Positions 29,966 through 39,910 of a stretch of 64,000 nucleotides of DNA are shown in pieces. Every line of letters begins with the position of its first letter. The stretch's first letter is position 1. The translations under genes and the position numbers were made by a program. The stretch spans positions 15,770,140-15,834,139 of the forward strand of contig NC_058162.1 of the NCBI RefSeq assembly GCF_020080835.1, written 5' to 3'. This DNA comes from Cotesia glomerata. Its lineage: Eukaryota; Arthropoda; Insecta; Hymenoptera; Braconidae. The notes below the pieces were generated by a model that worked only from the letters and a program-made list of their open reading frames with translations, was not told the origin of the DNA and made no database searches.

Positions 29966-30660
29966 ACTAAAATACCTGGCCCGATCACAGGTGAGTCAGC
30001 CGCCCTAGGGGTGATAACCCTCATACCTCCCCAAGCCAAGGTATGAGGGTTTTCCGACTTTGATGAGGACAATGTCAACTCGTCGTCGGACACACTATAG
30101 CAATATTTTCATATTCTAACGCTTCCCTGCAAAACATCGTGCCCTCGCTGGCTTCGATACCACGAAATATTGACTAGCGAATCATTCTACACATCCCGTT
30201 AAAGAACAGTTGTCATCGTAGTCCAAACACTCTGTAGTAGCAGGTTTTTGCCGGTAAATGTACCGATTCAATGTCCTGACGTTTTCTATTATATCAAAGA
30301 CAAAATTCATTCGATAATAGACTTCAATAAGACACAATAAGTGGCAAATAAAAATATTTGCGAATTAGTGATGAATGCTACAGAGAGAAACAAAGCAGGA
30401 ACTGCAATTTGATGATAACATATGGAAAATACTAATAGATAATGGATTTTATCGGTTTTTTAATTTTTCTCCGTTTTTTGCAGTTTGAACCCCAATTTTG
30501 ACTTCAGATTCGTGTTTAGCGGTAAAGAATACGTCGGAAAATATATGTCGCACACCCAGCACAGACCACTTTTTTTTTATAGACCTGTGTTATTTAATTT
30601 AATCAAGTTAAGAAAAATTTTCTTGAGACAAGAAATTTTAGGGCTTAAATACATTGAAAA
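29966..30660. other. gene-free interval with a perfect hairpin and a decayed G end
   Basis: A 13-base perfect stem (30016-30028 with 30039-30051, AACCCTCATACCT) with a 10-base loop is the main feature. About 30450-30575 (CAGATTCGTGTTTAGCGG, ACGTCGGAAAATATATGTCG, CCACTTTTTTTTT) is a diverged copy of a G-family end. No protein was recognised. Confidence 0.5.
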
Positions 30661-30665
30661 AATCT

Positions 30666-31167
30666 GGAAAACGGATGACCCTGCAGGCCATTCCTGGAAC
30701 TTCCCGCTGATTTTCGAGCTCAAAAAATTTTTAGATTGCTATAATTTTTAAACATGTTGTGCAACTTTGACTTGCTTGGTAGCATTCGACGCAGTTTTTT
30801 GAGTACAAAAAATAATCCAAAAAGAAATGTCAGAGTTAAAAAAAACACTTGTTCCCAAATTTTTTATCAACAATATCTCTCGAACCAATCAACCGGTTTC
30901 AACGTTCTTGGCAGCGATCAACGTGGTTTTTTGAGCTCTAATAGTTACTTTATTACATTTAAAACGATCCAACAAGAGATGTCGGAGTTATGTGGTAAAA
31001 ACACTTTTTTTTTCCAAATTTTTCGTCAACGATTTTTCTCGAACCAATGAACCGATTTTGACGTTCTTGGAGCTAATCGACGTGGTTTTTCACGGTTAAG
31101 AGCTGATTAGTTTTTGGAATTGATCGGTAAAACCGTTTAAAAGGTATTCCAAAAAAGCCACATTTAA
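30666..31167 (-). repeat. D repeat fragment (copy 4)
   Basis: Inverted relative to copies 1 and 2. It starts AAAACGGATGACCCTG and ACTTCCCGCTGA, then the ATCAACGTGGTTTTTTGAGC-type internal repeats. It is cut at 31168 by the next D copy. Confidence 0.65.
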
Positions 31168-31855
31168 AAAAATGAGGAGAACGGTTGACCCTGGCCATCC
31201 CTGCAACTTTCCGCCAATTCTATACCTAAACGCTTGAAATTGCACTTATGACGTTTTCGAGCTCTTCGAGCTCATAAATACAATTTTTGTGTTATTTTGA
31301 GCTCTCCCAGCTCGAAAAAAATAGCTTCAGTATGCTTTTGAGCTTATCAAGCTCAAAAGATTGATACAACACTATTTTTTAAATTTTCAAATCGCGATTA
31401 CTTTTGAATGAATGAACCGATTTTCACGCGGTTAGTGGCATTCAAAGCAATTTTTTAAGCTTCATAAAGAATCTTCAAGTTTGAATTGATAAAACGGAAA
31501 ATTTTGGAGTAATTCCGAAAAAAAACTTTTTTCGATTTTCTTTCGTCAACGATAACTCACGAACAAATCAACCGATTTTGACCGGACTGGCGGCGATCGA
31601 CGTGGTTTTTTGATGTTAAGAGCTGAGAAGTTCTAAGAACTGATCAATAGAGCCGTTGAAAAGTTATTCCAAAAAAACCCCATTTGAAAAAATTTTTTTT
31701 TGTACTTTTTCTGCGATTTCTCAAAATCTACCGGTCCGAATCGTTTCAAAGTATATTCAAAATTTAAGTTCAGTCTAGCCTTTTTGAATGGCACCAACCG
31801 CGATCAAATCACTCAATCCGTTCAAAAGTTATGAGAGGTTTACATACATCCATAC

Positions 31856-31860
<5 letters not shown>
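31168..31860 (-). repeat. D repeat copy 3, right part
   Basis: It begins GAACGGTTGACCCTGG and CAACTTTCCGCCAATT, runs through the GAGCTC cluster and internal repeats, and ends GAGAGGTTTACATACATCC just before (CA)n. Its remaining left part is missing beyond element B: the sequence after 38104 does not match D. Confidence 0.75.

Positions 31861-31905
<45 letters not shown>
31861..31905. repeat. (CA)n microsatellite, 5' flank of element B
   Basis: The CA tract runs directly into the first bases of element B (TCGGGGCAGAAG). A second CA tract lies just after the poly(A) tail of B at 38087. Confidence 0.95.
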
Positions 31906-31907
<2 letters not shown>

Positions 31908-32370
31908 GGGGCAGAAGAGATACTGCTACCGGGCGCGTCTCCCCGAGCGGATGGTAGAACGCTCGCTGTCCTTGGATGACACTTAATCTCTTAGTTGATG
32001 AAGTACAGCAGGTAAGAGCCAAGCAAAATAACCAAACAAAATAAGCTCCCGTGGACAAAACTGACCTAGCAAGACGATTGGTTCCTGCTGTAACTCACTG
32101 GGAGTGTCTGGAACCTGTATCGTAGTTTCCGACGATGCAGGCCACGGCTGATGTGAGCTTGCTCTGCCGAGGTGTAAGTTGCAGCAGTGGATCAGGAGCC
32201 AGCCACTTCGGGCCTTGATCAGGAAGTACGCAGTGAGTGTTAGAGATCGGAATCTTCACCGCTCCGAGCGAGTCTAGTCCGTCCGTGTATTCCGGGACTG
32301 GCTAAGTGTCGGCTAGGCCTCAGGGAACTGGGGTAGGAGTACTATCTCTGAGAGTACACCCGTTCTAGTT

Positions 32371-33820
32371 ATGACAACCCGCTCCACTCCGTACGATGCG
32401 CTGGTAAATCAAAAAAGTATGAGTAGCCCACAGAAAACAAACAAGAGTGAAAACGGGCTACATGCCCAACAAGCAGCGATTGAAACGAGCGCTGCAATGA
32501 AGCGGTCACAAGCGTTGGAACGCCTAGAGAAACTGACCAGTGAGTTAAATGTTTTCGTTCAGTCAAAGGTCAACATCCACAAGGAGATAAAAAACAAGAC
32601 GACTAGTGTAGCGAACGCACTTCAACGTTTCAAAAAACTGGACCAAGAATGGCGCTCATCATTACACCGCACCCCTTGTGCTACATCGCAGAGAAACAGT
32701 CAAGTGGTTGTTGAAAAAGAGATGGACACTGGAGCCGAAGGTGACGGAGAATCAGTCGCTGAAGAAGAAAGTGATACTATCACAACGGCAGAGACTGAAT
32801 CCTTTGACCAAGACGGCCGCAACCTGAGGAAGTTGAAAAGAAAAATTCGTTCTCCCGAAGGCGGAGCTTTTTATACTCCCAAGAAGCTGAACGACCTTGG
32901 ACCTGGTCATCCCATCAAGAAGCAGGAAGTGGTTAAGGATCTTCCACAAAACTCTGGTGAACAGAACAAGAAGCCAGGCTGGGAAAAGGTGCAGTCCAGA
33001 AAGGACAAGAAGAAGGAGCGCAGGAAACTGCCCCCAGAAAAATCTCTGGTGCCTCCACCGAAGCCGAACCAGAAGCCAAGAAGAACAGCAACGAGACCGG
33101 AGGCACTTATTATCCGTCCAGCGAACAAAGATAAGTATTCTGAAATACTTACACTGATCAAGGCGGACGTTCGCCCGGATCAGGTCCGCAACACAGTCGA
33201 GAAGATACGCAGGACCGCGACAGGGAACATTCTCATCACGCTGTCGAAAGGCAGTAGTGATAGAGGTAAAGACCTGCAGAAGACTATCGCGGGAATACTT
33301 AAGGAGGACGCAAATGTCATTAGTACAGGACCTGAAAATTCGCGATATTGACGATACTACAACTAAAGATAAAATTCTAACAGCTTTACAAGAGGCAGCT
33401 GGAAACGATTGTGGTATAACAGTAGAGGCCATTAAAATTCGTAAGGTCTTACGTAGCAGAACACAAATTGCGTCGGTGACTCTGGCAGCAACGGTAGCGC
33501 AGAAAGTGGTAGGAGAACATGGCAAGATTAGGATCGGCTGGACCAATTGTCGTATTAGAACAGTACTAAGACCAGTCCGATGTTATAAATGCTGGCATTT
33601 TGGACACCGTGCGGTTCAGTGCACAAGTGAAGTCGACTGCTCCAAACTTTGCATTAAATGTGGAGAAGAGGGACACCAAATCGCCGAATGTAATAAGCCT
33701 GCTAAATGCGCACTGTGTGCGGATCAACCCGGTACAGAGAATAACGCCCGTCATGCCGGCACAAGCAGATGCCCAGTATACCAAGAGGCACTCAAGAAAA
33801 TAACTGATAAACGAAAATGA
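32371..33820 (+). pseudogene. R1-clade ORF1 (element B), one frameshift
   Basis: This is the Gag-like protein. Translation would start at the ATG at 32371. The first frame (to 33351) contains acidic, Lys-rich and Pro-rich stretches and EALIIRPANKDKYSEILTL. Near 33315 the reading moves to the frame that ends at 33820 and carries the zinc region: CYKCWHFGHRAVQC, CIKCGEEGHQIAEC, then CALCADQPGTE with a distal His and Cys. The overlapping frames indicate a one-base indel. The TGA stop overlaps the ORF2 start as ATGA, as in element A. Domain order matches element A. Confidence 0.85.
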
Positions 33821-36800
33821 GAATACTGCAGCTAAACATCAACCACTGTGAGGCGGCACATGATTTGCTCATGCAGACATTACGTGAACAGAAGCTTGAC
33901 CTTATGCTTATATCGGAACCGTATAAACAACTCGGCGGCCAACCATGGGAAACTGACTGCACCACAAAAGCTGTCATATGGTCCTGTCGTAAGCTCCCCT
34001 TCCAGAGTGTCGTTAACAATGGCAGCGCCGGCTTTGTAGCAGCATCGGTAGATGGCATCCGCTTTTACAGCTGCTATGCACCACCTAGCCTCACTATTGT
34101 TGAATTCATGGACTTTCTGGATCGACTGACGGAGGACGCGAAGCAGTACTACCCAGTGGCAATAGCTGGAGACTTCAACGCCTGGGCAGTGGAATGGGGC
34201 AGCAAACACACCAACGCTCGAGGTAAAGAACTACTGGAAGCTTTTTCTACGTTAGATGTAGTATTGTTAAACAGCGGCGATGCGCTGACGTACACTAAAG
34301 GAGACGCAAGTTCTATTGTGGATCTTACTTTTGTCAGCAGCAGTCTCATCAGAGGAAACTACGACTGGAAGGTGATGAAGATCTACACGGCCAGCGATCA
34401 CAATGCGATTCTCTGGGAAGTATCAAAGGACCAGAATCCTAGAAGACCGGCTAAGAAACTTGACATCGTTGGGTGGAAGGTGAAATCCTTTGACCCAGGT
34501 GCTCTAGCAGCTGCCCTAAATAGTGAACCGCTTACTACTGGATCTGCAGAAGAAGTGACCAAGGACTTGATGAAGAGAGTGACCCAGGCTTGCGACACCT
34601 GCATGCCCCGTAAACGGGGCATGAACCAAAGACCTTCGGTGCACTGGTGGAACGAACACATCAGCTTCCTACGGAAAGAGTGTCTCAAGAAAAAAAGAAT
34701 ATCTCAGCGTGGTTATCGGCGGCCTGACTCAGCGGAACTAGTCGCAGAATACAAGAAAGCTCGTCGACATTTAAACAAAGTCATCAAGGATAGCAAGAAG
34801 AACTGCTGGAAAGAGCTAATCAACGAGGTGGACAAAGACTTGTGGGGTAGACCTTACAAGGTAGTCATGGCACACCTGAAATATCAGCCAATGCCGTCTC
34901 CTACGTGTCTTCAACTCTTACAGAAGATCGTGACTGCGCTGTTTCCACGACAGCGCGTTTTCAACTATCTGTTGGCACAGGACGAACTGAATGATATTCC
35001 ACCTGTCACGAAAGAAGAACTGATGGAAGCTTGTAACCGCGTCGGGAATAATAAAGCACCGGGATTGGACGGAATCCCTAATACTGCCTTGAAAACATCT
35101 ATTAAAGCAGCGCCAGCGTTATTCCTCGATGTCTACAACATCTGCTTGAAGGAAGGGATTTTTCCTCGGAAGTGGAAACAACAACGGCTGGTACTACTTC
35201 CTAAAGGGAAAAAGCCACCGGAAGAACCGTCATCTTATCGTCCACTCTGCATGCTGGATACAGCCGGTAAGATACTAGAACTTATAATCCACCAAAGGAT
35301 AGAAGCAGTTGTCGATCCACTCTTAGCAGACAATCAGTACGGATTTCGGAAAGGACGATCAACCCTGGACGCGATCAACCTGGTTGTCGGTATAGCCAAA
35401 GACGCAATCGCCGGTACCAGATGGAAGGGGGGAACGAAGAAATATTGCCTGTGTTTTGCCGCCAAGGCAAAAGAGAGTTGGTCACCCTGACTCTCATTAC
35501 TATACTAAAATCTTAACTATACTCGAGACTCAACAAGAGTCGTTTCTACGACTGTTCTCCACGAACATGTCCAATAACACGTTTTGTAATGGCTGCTGCA
35601 CCTGCGCACCATGAGCTAGCGGGAAGAAGCCCGGTCGGCACGAAGCACGAGGCGCGAGACGCCATGTGCTAAGTTCAGTTGTGTTTGGGACCTGTGACCG
35701 ACACAATATACCCGCTAACCTCGCTAACACTTAATTTCATTATTCTATGTTTTTCATTGTGAACAATTACATAGTAATACATCCATTCTGATATTAAAGT
35801 AGCTCATCTAGTTAATTAACTTCGTGTTCTTTATCGTGAAAATAATATAAATTTATCGTAATTAAACTTAAACACTTTTGATAGTTGTGACGCAGTACTT
35901 TGGTGTGGCGTCGCCGCCATTGTTTTAACTTACACGCCGTGTATGCATAATTAATAAAAATAAATTAAAAACAGTCATAATCACGAAAGAATTCAAATTG
36001 ACTAATTTAAGTCTAATTCATCTCAAATTAACTAACTACTTTACATTATCAGATCATAAATACTTTGATCCTCTTGGATCAACTCACTCGATCTTTCAGA
36101 TCAAACACACATTTGATCCTCTCGGATTAAAATTCTCAGATCTTCTCGGATCATCATTAACAGGTTGACGGTTAACCTCAATAACCTATCGGTGGCTGAG
36201 ATCATCTCTCACCCCTATTGTATCTTCAATACAATTATTTCACTTATACACACACATATTCATGTCATACACGACTGTATCTATCTTCGAGGAGTTTTTC
36301 TCTAGTCATTAACAGAGTTTTCTCCCATTGGGGAATAAATTATTTATAATTATTCGCTCCAACACCGAGTGTTTTATTTTAAATTTAGAATCCCTGATCC
36401 TGATTCCTGAATAATTAAGAAGACAAAATAATTACGGAAATTCTCCTTCTTGGAGAGTTTACGACAAAACAGCCTGGTGGCAACTTTAGACATAAAAAAT
36501 GCCTTCAACTCTGCCAACAGGGATTGCATCATGCAAGCCCTTCAAGAGATGAACGTACCAGGATACCTACGAAGGATAGTCGCTAGCTACTTCACAGATA
36601 GAGTCCTGAGATATGACACGAAGAATGGTCCAAAGGAGTATGATGTTACTGGAGGTGTACCGTAGGGTTCTGTTCTCGGTCCACTTCTTTGGAATGTCAT
36701 GTACAACGGATTGTTGAGACTGAAACTACCAAGAAATGTCAAACTGGTAGCGTACGCGGACGACGTAGCCGTAGTAATCGTCGCCAAGCATCTTGATGAG

Positions 36801-37820
36801 ATAAAACATATGTTCGCTATCACCTTTGAGCGAATTAACCAGTGGATGGACACAGTAAATCTACAACTGGCTAAACAGAAGACTGAGGCTGTACTTATCA
36901 CTAGCAGAAAAGTGGTGGAAACGATCAATCTAAACGTCGGAGACCAAGAAATCACATCCCAACCATTCATTCGATATCTGGGAGTGATGCTCGATGCCCG
37001 ACTTAACTTCAAACAATAAGTTGAACACGTGACCGCTAAAGCATCAGCAGTAGTAGCTAACCTAGTACGATTAATGCCCAACATCGGTGACCCGAAGCAG
37101 ACAAGGAGGTCATTGCTATCATCAGTAGTTACATCGGTCCTCACATATGGTATATCCATTTGGGCCGATGCACTTGAGATCCAAGAATCATGGAGGAAAG
37201 CATGTCCAGTTTACCGACTGAGCGCGCTTAGAGTAGCCAGCGCCTTCCGAACAATATCAGAGGAAGCAGTGTGTGTCATTTCCGGAACTTTGCCGCTCAG
37301 AGTCCTAGCTGAGGAAAGACGGAACCTTTACCAACGAAAGAGGACAACCACACTAAGTGCCGAGGAACTCAGAGCTGAAGAACGGCAGAACAGCATCGCA
37401 CGATGGCAATCGCAGTGGGACGCCGCGACAACAGGAAGATGGACACACCGTCTCATACCGAAGATCGACGTTTGGCTAAACCGAAGTCATGGCGAGGTCA
37501 ATTACTATCTGACGCAGTTGTTGTCAGGACATGGATGTTTTCGGACGTATCTTCACCGCTTCAAGCATGATGATTCACCGGAGTGCCCGTCCTGCCCAGG
37601 AATCAATGAAGACGCGGAGCACGTTTTCTTTGAGTGCCCACGATTTTACCCACAGCGAGATGAGCTGGAGATGATCCTTAAGAAAAAAATCCAACCAGAG
37701 ACAATAGCAGAAGCAATGTTGTCATCAAGAGCCTCCTGGAACGCCATCAGCACATTTGCAACAGAAGTCCTCATAGACTTGCGTTCCATCGAAAGAAGAA
37801 GAGCAAGTGACAACAACTAG
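33817..37820 (+). pseudogene. R1-clade ORF2 (element B), split by a solo LTR and two stops
   Basis: It would encode the target-cutting endonuclease and reverse transcriptase. The endonuclease part shows MRILQLNINHCEAAHDLL, VAIAGDFNAWAVEWGS, SSIVDLTFVSSS and a catalytic-type ASDHNAI. The RT part begins NNKAPGLDGIPN and continues YRPLCMLDTAGKILE and YGFRKGRSTLDAIN. At 35451 a solo LTR interrupts the frame; the frame resumes at 36477 with VATLDIKNAFNSAN. TAG at 36663 (within GGVP-GSVLGP) and TAA at 37017 are in-frame stops. The catalytic box YADDVAVV and the zinc motif CPSCPGINEDAEHVFFEC are intact. Left and right frames agree once the LTR and one target copy are ignored. Confidence 0.9.
35452..36471. 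mobile_element. solo LTR, 1020 bp, 5-bp target duplication
   Basis: The ends are TGTTTTG and CAAAACA, an inverted pair with the TG...CA rule of LTRs. GCCTG occurs at 35447-35451 and again at 36472-36476, an exact 5-base duplication. The body is non-coding, with an AATAAAAATAAA-type run at about 35950 and an internal field of ATC-rich words (GATCCTCTCGGAT, GATCTTCTCGGATC) at 36058-36150. Orientation and superfamily are not determined. Confidence 0.9.
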
Positions 37821-38069
37821 AAGAAAGGTAAAATAACACCTTAGCTACCAGAAAAAAGAGCAGTAGCTAGATCCTCCCCTCACGAAGTAATGCCTAACGG
37901 CGGTTTCCATGAGGGATTAGGGGAAAGAGGAAAAGGGGTTTAGGGTTTAGTGGGTAGGAGCGCTAGCGTCGAGTTTTAGTATGACACTGCGTCGAGTCGC
38001 CACATATCCAGGCCAAACAACTATGCCTAGAATCCGTAAAAAGAATTCCCCTCTCCCTTAAAACAAAAA

Positions 38070-38086
<17 letters not shown>

Positions 38087-38100
<14 letters not shown>

Positions 38101-38103
38101 CAT
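38087..38103. repeat. (CA)n microsatellite, 3' flank of element B
   Basis: The CA tract begins immediately after the poly(A) tail of B. It is shorter than the 5' tract, as expected if the insertion split one array unevenly. Confidence 0.9.
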
Positions 38104-38596
38104 CACTGAGAACTCGTGTTAGGTGTACACACGTACTGTATTGTGGCTCTGTCTATTTTCATAAAATTTCCTGATTAACATTGAGTGTTAAATTTGTACT
38201 ATCACTTCATTCCTAGTGTAACAACATGGGTTGTAATTTATAATTGGTTGAATATCTGATAAATCTCAAAGTAATTCAATAAATTCGATTTTATTAGTGG
38301 ATAAATTTTGAAGGTTAGGCTGTGAAATTCTACTTGTTCACCCGCGCAGTATTCCACGCGCAATCTAGTGTTTACGCAGGCGTACATTGAGTCACATAAA
38401 ATAGTGTATGTGTATGTGTAGTGTATAAACTAAATTCGAATTACGGGCACAGTGACTGGTATATGTGTGCTCAGGCACAGCTTATTACTATACAGCTTAT
38501 TGCTATAGAAACTTTGTTTACTCTGAGCTGCGTCTGTTTATTACCTATATAAACTTTAAATACACTTAGTAATAGTATCATCTTATTATATCACTG

Positions 38597-39910
38597 ATGA
38601 CGGACTTATGTATTGCCTGTAAAAAACCAACAAATACTCCAGCTGTTTGTTCTTCTTGTCAACGGATTTATCACTTAGATTGTTTGCGAAATTGTATGAA
38701 AATCAAGTCATTATATCACTGTTGTGCTACAAATCTCAAACATTTATTGACAACTGGTGAGATAAAGACTCGTAGCAAGTCAATCCCCGATAAACAAACA
38801 AAAAACCAAATAATTTCTCCAGCTAGTAATAAAGCAGTCACCAACAAACAAGCAAATACACAAAAAACTTCATCAACAAGTTTGAAATCTCCTCTCACAT
38901 TACAACTAGGTATCAATACTGCAAAGACCTCAGCAACTAAAGGCAAAGATTCAGGATTGAAAAATAAGCATCTCACTAGAAGTTCATCTACATCTAGTAG
39001 TAAATCTGTTACTTCACCGCTGCAATCACCGATAACGCAGTCTACTTCATCAATCGCTCTCACCGATTCTAACATGTCCTTAGATTCAATAGTGTCTAAG
39101 GCAGCTCTCCAAAGTCTTCCAGAAAACTGGGAGACACAAAATACGGATGAAAAACTGACTTCGATGATGAACTTTTTTCTTACTTCTAATCATTCGATGA
39201 CTGAGAAATTAAACTTGATCGATAAACGATTGGATTCACTGCAGCTAAATGTTTCTTCAAATACTGCCAGTATCTCGGAACTCAGAGAAGAATTAAATAC
39301 TCATAAGTCAAAAACAGCAGCTGATTCAAAGCTGTTTATTGATGAATTATCAAAGCTCAAGACACAGGCTATGCTACATCCAGATAGCTCATCATCTACA
39401 AGAACTTCTTCAACATCAGAATTAGTGATCTCGGGAATCCCAGATGTTGTAGCTGCTAGCTTATCTCCTTTGGATATCACCGAAACTGTCTTTAATACAC
39501 TGAAGGTTCAAAATTTAAAAAATGATATTTTATCAATCCGCAAATTCGAAAATAATAATAAACCAAATAGTGCAAATGATAAGCCCCAGAATAAAAATTC
39601 TTCTTACTTAATAAAATTAAAATCTACTGAAGTTCGCGATTTCATAATTAGTGCCAAAAAACATTTAAAAACAGTAAATATAAAGGATATTTTCCCAACT
39701 TTGGTTGAGAAAACATTCAGAGGTCTGATTCACGTCAATGAATTTCTAAATTCCGATACTTATAAATTACTTCTCAAGACTAAAGCTAAAGCAAAATCTC
39801 TAAATTACAAATATGTTTGGGTACGAAATGGTTTAATTTTTGTAAGGAAAACTGATGAAGTTGAACGTATTATTATCAGATCTGATTTAGATTTAGAAAA
39901 TTTAGATTAA
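38597..39910 (+). CDS. CR1-group ORF1: PHD-like finger plus FP-type C-terminal domain
   Basis: This protein is expected to bind element RNA. It has 437 residues with an intact frame. The N-terminus carries a Cys/His cluster, CIACKKPTNTPAVCSSC followed by IYHLDCLRNC and YHCC, resembling a PHD or related zinc finger. A long Ser/Thr/Lys-rich linker (about residues 50-170) precedes a short coiled coil (LNLIDKRLDSLQLNVSSNTA) and the word ELVISGIPD found in many insect ORF1 proteins. The C-terminus (GLIHVNEFLNSDTYKLLLK, YKYVWVRNGLIFVRK) matches the FP-protein C-terminal domain common in arthropod CR1 elements. ORF2 follows in the same frame after one TAA. Confidence 0.85.
   Translation: MTDLCIACKKPTNTPAVCSSCQRIYHLDCLRNCMKIKSLYHCCATNLKHLLTTGEIKTRSKSIPDKQTKNQIISPASNKAVTNKQANTQKTSSTSLKSPLTLQLGINTAKTSATKGKDSGLKNKHLTRSSSTSSSKSVTSPLQSPITQSTSSIALTDSNMSLDSIVSKAALQSLPENWETQNTDEKLTSMMNFFLTSNHSMTEKLNLIDKRLDSLQLNVSSNTASISELREELNTHKSKTAADSKLFIDELSKLKTQAMLHPDSSSSTRTSSTSELVISGIPDVVAASLSPLDITETVFNTLKVQNLKNDILSIRKFENNNKPNSANDKPQNKNSSYLIKLKSTEVRDFIISAKKHLKTVNIKDIFPTLVEKTFRGLIHVNEFLNSDTYKLLLKTKAKAKSLNYKYVWVRNGLIFVRKTDEVERIIIRSDLDLENLD

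Larger units (their letters stand above)
31906..38086 (+). mobile_element. R1-clade non-LTR retrotransposon B, inserted in (CA)n
   Basis: The order is 5' UTR (31906-32370), ORF1, ORF2 overlapping by ATGA, 3' UTR and a poly(A) tail (38065-38086). (CA)n on both sides shows insertion into the microsatellite. R1-clade families with (AC)n or (ACAY)n target preference are known (Mino- and Waldo-type), and this layout fits them. A 1020-bp solo LTR splits ORF2. Without it the element is about 5.15 kb, near full length. An ORF1 frame change and two ORF2 stops make it defective. Confidence 0.9.

Noticed and set aside
30000..30090. Possible hammerhead ribozyme around TTTGATGAGG
   Set aside because: The word differs from the CTGATGAG core and no GAAA element with a third stem was found in the right place. 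The 13-base hairpin nearby is reported only as a hairpin.
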